NCBI GenBank assembly: GCA_947382415.1
Contig: CANCYO010000052.1
Span: 1 to 20,795, forward strand
Source: an uncultured Lachnospiraceae bacterium
Lineage (GTDB): Bacteria; Bacillota; Clostridia; Lachnospirales; Lachnospiraceae
DNA: 20,795 nt
Direction of reading: 5' to 3'
Shown here: positions 7,434 through 14,156 of the stretch, piece by piece
How positions within the stretch are numbered: the first letter of the stretch is position 1
Layout of the letters: the number at the start of each line of letters is the position of its first letter
Program-made: the position numbers and the translations under genes
Notes under the pieces: generated by a model
Database searches by the model: none
What the model saw: only the letters and a program-made list of their open reading frames with translations
Told to the model about the DNA's origin: nothing

Positions 7434-8050
7434 AAAGCCGCCTCTCCTCTCTCCGCGTTTCTCACACGCTCCACAAAAGCTTTGATCCGCGCCGCATCCT
7501 TTCCGCTCCCGTCAGGGCGCTCTACCCCCGAAGATACATCTACCCCATCCGGCTCCACAAAGGTCAGGGCCTCCGCCACATTCTCCGCACACAGCCCGCC
7601 CGCCAGGATAAAAAGTTTCCCGTCCCGCGGTAAGCGCTTTAGAAGATTCCAATCAAAGATTTTCCCGCTCCCCGGCTCACAGCCGTCAAACACATAGCCC
7701 ACAATCTGAGGACAACTTTGGTAAAACGGCAGTTCTCCCATATCTTTTACATTAAATGCCTTGAATACCGGCAGCACGTCCAGTGCTCCCTGTTTTATTT
7801 CCCCATGGATCTGCACATGATCAAATCCTGCCTCCGCAGCCTGCCTCACCTGCTGGGCCGTGGGCGATACCATGACGGCTACCCGCTTAATATCAGGCGA
7901 GAGCGCCTTCAGTATCAGCTTTGCGGACTCAATGCTCCTATTGCGCCTGCTCTTTTCACAAAAAAGCACAATGCCCGCATAATCCACCCGGTTTTCATTC
8001 AGATACTCCGCTTCCCTCACATCCGTAAGACCGCATATCTTAATCAGCAT
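7418..8050 (-). CDS. trpF: Phosphoribosylanthranilate isomerase
   Basis: TrpF converts N-(5-phosphoribosyl)anthranilate to CdRP in tryptophan synthesis and is a single-domain TIM barrel. The 210 residues show KICGLT at the N-terminus (catalytic Cys6), VQIHGE (79-84), the general acid in VFDG (Asp122), GSGKIFDW (127-134), AGGL, and the phosphate-binding end GVDVSSGVE. Upstream AGGAGG is well placed for ATG 8050. No other trp gene is in the window. It lies 33 bases after purF and its end overlaps the response regulator start. Assignment is secure; the odd part is its position in a purine cluster. Confidence 0.93.
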   Translation of the reverse strand: MLIKICGLTDVREAEYLNENRVDYAGIVLFCEKSRRNRSIESAKLILKALSPDIKRVAVMVSPTAQQVRQAAEAGFDHVQIHGEIKQGALDVLPVFKAFNVKDMGELPFYQSCPQIVGYVFDGCEPGSGKIFDWNLLKRLPRDGKLFILAGGLCAENVAEALTFVEPDGVDVSSGVERPDGSGKDAARIKAFVERVRNAERGEAALCTDC

Positions 8051-8083
8051 ACAACAAATCCTCCTCAGCGCAAGGCAAAAGTC

Positions 8084-9532
8084 CTAACTGTCATATTCTC
8101 CCCGGATATCCTCCTCAGGCGGCGTCAACGGATAGCTGCCCGTAAAACATCCTTTGCAGATACCCAGTCCGTTTACCATCTCCTCCAGACGCTCGATGCG
8201 CAGATAAGCCAGACTGTCTGCTCCGATTATATCTCTGATCTCCTCTATGCTGTGATTGCAGGCAATCAACTGCTCCCTTGCAGGCACATCCGTGCCGAAA
8301 TAGCAGGGCCAGAGAAAGGGCGGGGAGCTGACACGCATATGTACCTCCCGCGCTCCTGCCTCCCGGAGCATCCGCACAATCCGGTCGGAGGTGGTACCCC
8401 GCACAATGCTGTCATCGATCATAATGATGCGCTTGCCCTCCACGGCCTCCCGGATGGGATTGAGCTTCACCTGCACTCCGCTCTCACGGTTTTTCTGCCC
8501 GGGACTGATAAAAGTTCTCCCCACATAGGTGTTTTTCATAAATGCGATGCCATAAGGAATTCCCGACTGCATGGAATAGCCCATGGCCGCACAATTCCCC
8601 GACTCCGGCACTCCCACCACCAGATCCGCTTCCACCGGAGAATCCATGGCAAGAAATTTCCCCGCCATAATACGGGCGTGATAGACGCTGGTCTTATCCA
8701 GGATACTGTCCGGTCTGGCAAAATAGATATATTCAAATACACACCGGGCGTGCTTCTCTTTGGCAATGACATGGCTTTTGTCGGACTCCACACCCTTTTC
8801 CGGGGAAATCGTCACGATCTCTCCGGGCTCCACGTCCCGGACAAATTCCGCTCCCACCGTGTCCAGAGCGCAGCTCTCGCTGGCAAGTATCCATGTATTG
8901 CCCCGCCTGCCGATGCACAGCGGTTTAAAACCATAGGGGTCTCTTGCTCCGATTAACTTTCTGGGAGACATGACTGCCAGCGAATACGCGCCCCTGATCT
9001 TCTCCATGGCGCGTCCCACAGCCTCCTCCACGCTCTTTGCGTGCAGACGCTCTCTGGCGATATGATATGCAATGACCTCCGAATCGATGGTGGTCTGGAA
9101 GATAGCGCCGGTATATGCCAGCTCCCTGCGAAGCTGCGGCGCATTGATCAGATTGCCGTTGTGGGCAAGCCCCAGCGTACCCTTGACATAATTCAGGACC
9201 AGGGGCTGGGCGTTCTCTCTGGTGGAGCTGCCGGCAGTGGAATAGCGCACATGTCCCACACCGATGTCGCCCTTCATCTGCTCAAGCTGCCCGGCGGTAA
9301 ACGCCTCGTTCACCAGTCCCATATCCCTGGCGGAAAACACCTTTCCTCTGGGGCCCGTAGTAGAGCTCACCGCGATGCCGCAGCTCTCCTGGCCTCTGTG
9401 CTGCAAAGCCAGCAATCCGTAATAGATGGTGGCGGCCACATCCCCGCCGTCAAAATCACAGGCGCCGAAAACCCCGCATTCCTCCCGCAGTTTATCCTGC
9501 GGCTGCATCTGCACATGAATATCATTTCTCAT
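8084..9532 (-). CDS. purF: Amidophosphoribosyltransferase (canonical)
   Basis: PurF makes 5-phosphoribosylamine from PRPP and glutamine, the committed step of purine synthesis. The 482-residue protein has a short propeptide before the nucleophile Cys19 (REECGVFGA), as in the self-processing, iron-sulfur-containing Bacillus-type enzyme. All four likely cluster ligands are visible: Cys263 (ARCVFEY), Cys409 (WPCYFG), Cys458 and Cys461 (ICKGC). Other landmarks are LQHRGQES (42-49), the NGNL loop (124-127), NTYVGRTFI (333-341) and the PRPP motif IIMIDDSIVRGTTS (368-381). GGGAGGG precedes ATG 9532. It lies 173 bases after purC, across a structured spacer, and 33 bases before trpF. This contrasts with the Cys-less paralogue at 1-144. 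Confidence 0.97.
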   Translation of the reverse strand: MRNDIHVQMQPQDKLREECGVFGACDFDGGDVAATIYYGLLALQHRGQESCGIAVSSTTGPRGKVFSARDMGLVNEAFTAGQLEQMKGDIGVGHVRYSTAGSSTRENAQPLVLNYVKGTLGLAHNGNLINAPQLRRELAYTGAIFQTTIDSEVIAYHIARERLHAKSVEEAVGRAMEKIRGAYSLAVMSPRKLIGARDPYGFKPLCIGRRGNTWILASESCALDTVGAEFVRDVEPGEIVTISPEKGVESDKSHVIAKEKHARCVFEYIYFARPDSILDKTSVYHARIMAGKFLAMDSPVEADLVVGVPESGNCAAMGYSMQSGIPYGIAFMKNTYVGRTFISPGQKNRESGVQVKLNPIREAVEGKRIIMIDDSIVRGTTSDRIVRMLREAGAREVHMRVSSPPFLWPCYFGTDVPAREQLIACNHSIEEIRDIIGADSLAYLRIERLEEMVNGLGICKGCFTGSYPLTPPEEDIRGEYDS

Positions 9533-9551
9533 GTCTCATTCCCTCCCATGT

Positions 9552-9661
9552 TCCGGCCCGGCCTGCCTGCAGCCGGATCCGGTGTGATCGTTTCCGCAGG
9601 ACGGATGAAGCCGCCCCGCGCTTTGTTCGATCACCCATGGCAGGGCAGACTGCGCGCGCAG
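9552..9661 (-). ncRNA. Candidate structured leader between purC and purF
   Basis: The 173-base spacer contains several inverted repeats. The main one, read as minus-strand RNA, has outer arms GTGATCG (9628-9634) and CGATCAC (9584-9590) enclosing an inner ten-pair stem CGCGGGGCGG / CCGTCCTGCG with loop CTTCAT. The two non-Watson-Crick positions in the inner stem are G-U on this strand and A-C on the other, which favours an RNA structure on the purF-sense strand. Also present are the perfect palindromes CTGCGCGCGCAG (9650-9661) and CCGGATCCGG (9573-9582), and a CCGGC...GCCGG hairpin (9558-9576) close to the purF ribosome site. No T-run follows, so it is not a standard terminator. It resembles no riboswitch I can name. 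Confidence 0.4.
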
Positions 9662-9705
9662 CAGCGGCCCCTTTGCCATATCGGAAACTTTATTTTAGTA
9701 AATCA

Positions 9706-10590
9706 TTACGCATTCTCCAGCTTTTTGCCGGTGAGCAGTTCATAGGCCTGCAGGTATTTCGCAATGGTCTTGTCCACGATCTCCTGCGGCAGCGTCCAGT
9801 TGTGACCCTCGTTGGCCTTGAGCCAGTCTCTGGCAAACTGCTTGTCAAAGGAAGGCTGCCCATGCCCTGCCTCGTACCCTTCAGCCGGCCAGAACCGGGA
9901 ACTGTCGGGCGTGAGCATCTCGTCTCCCAGCACAATATTGCCGTCTTCGTCCAGCCCGAACTCAAACTTGGTGTCCGCAATGATAATGCCCCGGGTCAGA
10001 GCATAGTCGGCACACTTTTTATATAAAGCGATGGTTATGTCTCTGAGTTTTGACGCATATTCCTCTCCTTTGCCGGGGAAACGCTCCTCCAGATATGCCA
10101 CGCTCTGTTCATAGGAAATATTTTCGTCGTGGTCGCCGATCTCCGCCTTGGTGGAAGGGGTATAAATGGGCTCGGGAAGCTTTTCGGACTCCTGCAGCCC
10201 CTCCGGCAGAGCGATGCCGCACACTGTGCCGTTCTCCTTGTAGCTGGCCCAGCCGCTTCCGGTGATATAGCCGCGCACAATGCATTCCACGGGCAGCATG
10301 GTCAGCTTTCTGCACATCATGCTGTTGCCGTCAAATTCCGGCTGTCTGAAAAATTCCGGCATATCCTGCACATCCACGGAGATCATATGATTGGGAATGA
10401 TATCCTTTGTCAGATCAAACCAGAATCTGGAGATCTGGGTGAGAACCGTCCCTTTCTTTGTCACAGTATTATTCAGGATTACATCAAAGCAGCTGATGCG
10501 GTCTGTAGCCACCATGATCAGACTGTCCCCGTTATCATAAATCTCACGGACCTTTCCCTCTTTGACAGGCTTCATTTCCTTCGTACTCAT
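9706..10590 (-). CDS. purC: SAICAR synthetase
   Basis: PurC joins aspartate to CAIR using ATP, giving SAICAR, the substrate of PurB. The 294-residue protein belongs to the longer, yeast-ADE1-like branch. It shows EGKVREIYD (11-19), ATDRISCFDVI (28-38), VECIVRGYITGSGW (101-114), IADTKFEFGLD (204-214) and GDEMLTPDSSR (222-232). GAGGT lies close upstream of ATG 10590. It is the first gene of the run purC-purF-trpF-regulator-kinase on the minus strand, and a likely promoter lies in 10591-10729. Confidence 0.97.
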   Translation of the reverse strand: MSTKEMKPVKEGKVREIYDNGDSLIMVATDRISCFDVILNNTVTKKGTVLTQISRFWFDLTKDIIPNHMISVDVQDMPEFFRQPEFDGNSMMCRKLTMLPVECIVRGYITGSGWASYKENGTVCGIALPEGLQESEKLPEPIYTPSTKAEIGDHDENISYEQSVAYLEERFPGKGEEYASKLRDITIALYKKCADYALTRGIIIADTKFEFGLDEDGNIVLGDEMLTPDSSRFWPAEGYEAGHGQPSFDKQFARDWLKANEGHNWTLPQEIVDKTIAKYLQAYELLTGKKLENA

Positions 10591-10650
10591 TCTCTGTACC
10601 TCGCTTTTCCTTTCAGGTTTTATACAATTTCCATACAGTCTTACCCTATA

Positions 10651-10680
10651 TAGATAAACACATTTATTTCAAAAAAACAA
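10651..10680 (-). promoter_or_regulatory. Possible promoter of purC
   Basis: In the AT-rich gap before purC, minus-strand TTGTTT (10675-10680) and TATCTA (10651-10656) are 18 bases apart. An overlapping alternative is TTGAAA with TATAGG at 16 bases. Neither is a strong match, but the gap must hold the purC promoter unless the operon upstream reads through. No purine riboswitch core was recognised. Confidence 0.35.
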
Positions 10681-10701
10681 TAGCTATCCGAAAACTCTAT
10701 T
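10671..10701 (-). terminator. Weak possible terminator after the four-gene operon
   Basis: Minus-strand AATAG (10697-10701) and CTATT (10679-10683) can pair, followed one base later by seven T residues (10671-10677). The stem is only five base pairs with a 13-base loop, so this may be leaky or not a terminator at all. If it does not work, the operon at 10730-17750 reads into purC. Confidence 0.25.
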
Positions 10702-10729
10702 CAAAAAACTTCATACCATTTGCCACCAC

Positions 10730-11908
10730 TCACAGCCCCTGGGCATCATACCGGTCTACCATGCCCATGATCTCCATACCGTACTGGGGGTACTCCTGCA
10801 CCACATTCATGATCTCTCCCCGGGCAGTCTGCGCCACTCCGTTATTGTAGTCCAACTGCTGCCGCAGCGTCTGCCTGCGCACAATCAGCTCATGCCGGAT
10901 CTCCACCATCTCTCTGGGGTCCAGGAGCGCCTTGGGCTGATTGATCCAGCGTCCGGGATCGCTGACCCGGAATCTGGACAATTGTCTGATCATCTCCTGC
11001 TGATAATACTCCGTCTTGGCCTCCGCCTCCGCAAACTGCTTGCGCTCCTCCTTCTCCTCCTGATAGCTCTGCCAGTTTTTCTCAAGCTGCGCTGCGCTTT
11101 CGGTCTCGTATTTGATGCAGAGATAATCAAGCAGGTTCTTATTGTTCACATAACGAATCTTTACTTTATTCTGCAATTGGATTAGTTTGCTGATCGCGCG
11201 TTCCACAGAACCGATCTCCCGGTCGGCATCCATGTATTTCACGCATACCACGGTGACCGCCACAGCCGCCGCCAGCACCGTGATGTAATAGCCCACATAA
11301 GTGTTGAGATGAAAGCCAAACTGCAGCACCGCCAGCATCAAAAGGCAGGCCGCCAGCGCGCTGATAAAGATAAAAGCCATCCCCCTGAGATTGGTCTGCA
11401 GGGTAAAAAGCTCAGACTTCCGATACTCGTAGGCATTCCTCTCCCGATCCAGCCGCTGCATATCCGATTTTACAAGCTTGCTGTAACGCTCGGCCTCCTG
11501 GAGTTTTCTGATGCCTTCGAGCACCTCTCCCTCCTGTTTGCGCATGCGGAAATATTCACTGTCCTTCATCCGCTCCGTCCTGCCGAAATACTGCTGCCTC
11601 TCCTGCTCCAAAAGCACCAGACGGTTAGCCACCTGATTCAGATCCTGCCTGGGCTCCTCCGGCAGCGCCTCGATCTCCTCCATGTCCGTCAGATAAGCCG
11701 TCACCAGGCCGTACTCTCCGTTCAGATAGCCGATCTCCTTAGACGCCTCCGCAATCTGTTCCAGACAGTTGGTGATGTATCTGCTCCTCTGCTCCTCATC
11801 ATGAAAATCCACCTCCGTGTGGTCATAGACAATCTCCTCCCAATCGGTCTGCGTCTCCTCCCTGCTCCGCCTTTCGCCGATACGAAAGATATTTTTCCAA
11901 AAACCCAT
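10730..11908 (-). CDS. Coiled-coil protein with two central membrane helices, unknown function
   Basis: I do not recognise a named family. The 392-residue protein has an acidic N-terminal part, then a Gln/Arg/Glu-rich coiled coil (about 88-172). Two membrane helices follow (about 176-198 and 204-225) with a very short turn, and then a second coiled-coil region (about 230-310) and a C-terminal helical part. Both coiled coils would therefore be cytoplasmic, hung from a membrane hairpin. The open frame runs upstream to 12079, but ATG 11908 is preferred: it has GGAGAG about 10 bases upstream and begins 17 bases after the preceding stop. It is the last gene of the four-gene operon and could be the membrane anchor of the assembly, which is an inference from topology. 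Confidence 0.8.
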   Translation of the reverse strand: MGFWKNIFRIGERRSREETQTDWEEIVYDHTEVDFHDEEQRSRYITNCLEQIAEASKEIGYLNGEYGLVTAYLTDMEEIEALPEEPRQDLNQVANRLVLLEQERQQYFGRTERMKDSEYFRMRKQEGEVLEGIRKLQEAERYSKLVKSDMQRLDRERNAYEYRKSELFTLQTNLRGMAFIFISALAACLLMLAVLQFGFHLNTYVGYYITVLAAAVAVTVVCVKYMDADREIGSVERAISKLIQLQNKVKIRYVNNKNLLDYLCIKYETESAAQLEKNWQSYQEEKEERKQFAEAEAKTEYYQQEMIRQLSRFRVSDPGRWINQPKALLDPREMVEIRHELIVRRQTLRQQLDYNNGVAQTARGEIMNVVQEYPQYGMEIMGMVDRYDAQGL

Positions 11909-11925
11909 ACTGTTAACTCTCTCCT

Positions 11926-12780
11926 TTATTCGCCCACACTGCTGCGATACTGATTCTTCATGCTCCTGATAATCTCTTCCACGCCTTCCAGATACCCATG
12001 CCGGTCTCCGAAGCTTCTGCGCTCCCTGACCTCCAGAAGCTGCTGGAATTCCGGCTGCAGCTTCCAGTCCTCCGCACACCGCTCCATCTTTTTCTCCAGT
12101 GCAAGGGTATATTCATACCCGACGGTCTGCTCTGCCGCGAATGAGATATAGGCGCTCTCATCCAGCTCCATGCGCTTCGCCGCGAGATACGCGCTATAAT
12201 GCTCCGGATTCTGATCGGTCTCGTACGCCTTCTTAAAACATTCGGCGCCCTCGCCATAAAGCATCATTCCTGTCAGCGCCACGCCCTTATTGTGCAATAT
12301 GGCGCCCCACACTTTCGCAGCGGGAACCTCGCCACCCTGCTGTTCCAGCTCACCCCATTTGGCCAGCAGACCGTCATAACCTCTCACCGCCGCCATATAC
12401 TTCTTCTGGCGCACGAGATAATCCACCTGCCCCTTTCTCCTCTCGATATTGGACAATCCGGCTCCCTGCCTGAGGATCTGCTCCACCTCACGGATCTCGA
12501 CAATATCATAAAATCCCACATATTCCAGGATCATGACCACAAAAGCGCTTAAAGATCCCTGCTTGTGGATAAGCCTGTGCAGCTCCTCCGCAAGGTCTTT
12601 CAACCCGCACTCCCTGTCTATCCAGTCCACCAGCTCGTCCCGCATCAGGGAGATATCCAGCAAAAAGGCATTCTCCCGCAGGCAGAAGCATAGCTCCTCC
12701 ATGGAGCAGACCGGTACTTCAAGCCCCGCCAGATAATATGGAGTTGTGGCATAATTTCCCACGCACACACTGACACGCAT
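11926..12780 (-). CDS. TPR-like helical protein, unknown function
   Basis: The 284-residue protein has an N-terminal part (MRVSVCVGNYATTPYYLAGL, about 1-110) that I cannot place. A helical region follows (about 115-240) in which ILHNKGVALTGMMLYGEGAE followed by CFKKAYETDQNPEHY fits the TPR helix-turn-helix pattern well. There is no signal or membrane segment. The open frame extends to 12816, but ATG 12780 is preferred because GGGGAG lies about 8 bases upstream. It sits between the Hsp70-like gene (84-base gap) and the coiled-coil membrane gene (17-base gap). TPR proteins commonly act as partners of Hsp70 chaperones, so the neighbourhood is suggestive, but no direct link is shown. Confidence 0.8.
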   Translation of the reverse strand: MRVSVCVGNYATTPYYLAGLEVPVCSMEELCFCLRENAFLLDISLMRDELVDWIDRECGLKDLAEELHRLIHKQGSLSAFVVMILEYVGFYDIVEIREVEQILRQGAGLSNIERRKGQVDYLVRQKKYMAAVRGYDGLLAKWGELEQQGGEVPAAKVWGAILHNKGVALTGMMLYGEGAECFKKAYETDQNPEHYSAYLAAKRMELDESAYISFAAEQTVGYEYTLALEKKMERCAEDWKLQPEFQQLLEVRERRSFGDRHGYLEGVEEIIRSMKNQYRSSVGE

Positions 12781-12864
12781 ACGCTTTCTCCCCTGTATTT
12801 TTGATCTGAATCCCACATCATATCCGCATGCTGCATAATATCAACATGCTATATCTTACCCGCG

Positions 12865-14142
12865 CTACAACGCCACCTGCCTGCGCCATATCTGATGCGT
12901 CGCAGGCCTGAAGCTTCCAAAGCCCAGATCCTCCACCTCCACCACAAGCTCCCGCTCCCCGGTGAGATAGAGCTTCGCCCGCATCCGGCTCATCCCCGGC
13001 AGCATATCCTCCAGTGTGAGCCGAACCGTGCGGCTCTCCCCGCCAATGAGCGAAATAATCTGCAGATCCAGCTCATTACCGCCCCTGGCATAGAATTCAA
13101 TCTGAGATTTGGCCTCATACCAGTTGATCCCTGCATCCAGCAGGGCAAAGTAGGCCTGCTGCCCTCTGTCCAGCAGATTCATCCCGATATTGGACTTTAA
13201 TTTGTCTTCTCCCAGAAACACATGCGCCCTGCCCACCTCGCTGGGATTCAGGCGCTCTGACACCGCATAACACGCTCCCTTGCTGTAGAGATTGCTTCCC
13301 TGAAAAACCCGCCGCCCCATACACAGATTCTTCAGAGACTCTTTCATCCACTCCTCTGAATAGTGCTCACCGATGAGATAGACGGAGGATACCGCCGTGT
13401 TCCTGCAGACCTGGGATGCAATGTCGGAAAATTCCCGATCCAGCCGCTCCATCTTCTCCTGCCGCAGAGACTCCTCCTCCGGCATGGGCTCATAGGGGGG
13501 CATATTGTACTCCCAGCTCTCAATAAAGGACACCACCGGCGTAGTGCGCCTGTTGCAGTCCATACAATAGGCGATCACTCTGGTTCCCTGATACTCCAGA
13601 AGGAGCGAACGGGAACGCCAGAGCTCCGCCGGCTGCTGGATCACATAATTGTAATAGCTTTCCTCATGGCTCTGATAATAGACCCTGTCCGTCTTCAGAT
13701 GCATGCTGCCCACCGCCTGATCCAACACCCCGATAAGTCTCCCGTCCAGCTTTTCACAGGTGATCATCAGCGCTGCCAGCCGGTCCGGCGAGGACACCTG
13801 TGAGAGCAGCCCCAGACTCCGCTTCATAAACAGCGCCAGAAGGGCCGCAGGGTCGAAAGTAATCCCTTCGATCTGCACCGGCTCCCCGGCCAGGGCAAGC
13901 TCCAGGATATTTTCCACCAGAATCCCTTCATCCTCTCCGGCACAGCGCAGAGCCTCCTTGCCGTAAAACCACTGATTTACACCTGTGCGCTTACACAGCA
14001 CGGTGGGGATATTAAACTGCTCCTCCCCCGCCACGGAGGAGAGCGTCTCAACGCCGTCCTCACCCAGACGGTAACTGATCTGCGAGTATTCTCTGCCCAG
14101 ATCATAGCCCACCACCAATTTCCCGTGATGCAGCAGTCCCAT
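12865..14142 (-). CDS. Divergent Hsp70/actin-fold protein (DUF5716-like)
   Basis: The 425-residue protein begins LVVGYDLGREYSQISY (9-24), which fits the phosphate-1 loop of the Hsp70/actin ATPase fold (GIDLGTTNS). VSSVYLIGEHYSEEWMKESL (251-270) followed by SKGACYAVSE (287-296) fits the adenosine loop and the helix after it in Hsp70. The phosphate-2 DLGGGT motif is not preserved (LLEYQGTRVIAYCMD near 181-195). The last ~110 residues (about 315-415) look beta-rich, in the order of an Hsp70 substrate-binding beta domain (NIGMNLLDRG, WYEAKSQIEF, VVEVEDLGFG), with no helical lid. I recall the name DUF5716 for such proteins. The start is ATG 14142 with GGAGG 8 bases upstream. A GTG at 14151 lies inside that ribosome site and is rejected. 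It begins 14 bases after the large upstream gene. Confidence 0.78.
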   Translation of the reverse strand: MGLLHHGKLVVGYDLGREYSQISYRLGEDGVETLSSVAGEEQFNIPTVLCKRTGVNQWFYGKEALRCAGEDEGILVENILELALAGEPVQIEGITFDPAALLALFMKRSLGLLSQVSSPDRLAALMITCEKLDGRLIGVLDQAVGSMHLKTDRVYYQSHEESYYNYVIQQPAELWRSRSLLLEYQGTRVIAYCMDCNRRTTPVVSFIESWEYNMPPYEPMPEEESLRQEKMERLDREFSDIASQVCRNTAVSSVYLIGEHYSEEWMKESLKNLCMGRRVFQGSNLYSKGACYAVSERLNPSEVGRAHVFLGEDKLKSNIGMNLLDRGQQAYFALLDAGINWYEAKSQIEFYARGGNELDLQIISLIGGESRTVRLTLEDMLPGMSRMRAKLYLTGERELVVEVEDLGFGSFRPATHQIWRRQVAL

Positions 14143-14156
14143 GCCTCTCACCTCCT

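Noticed and set aside
7718..8956. Long plus-strand open frame (about 412 codons) opposite trpF and purF
   Set aside because: It lies antisense to two secure enzyme genes and has composition and residues typical of an antisense shadow, with no family resemblance.
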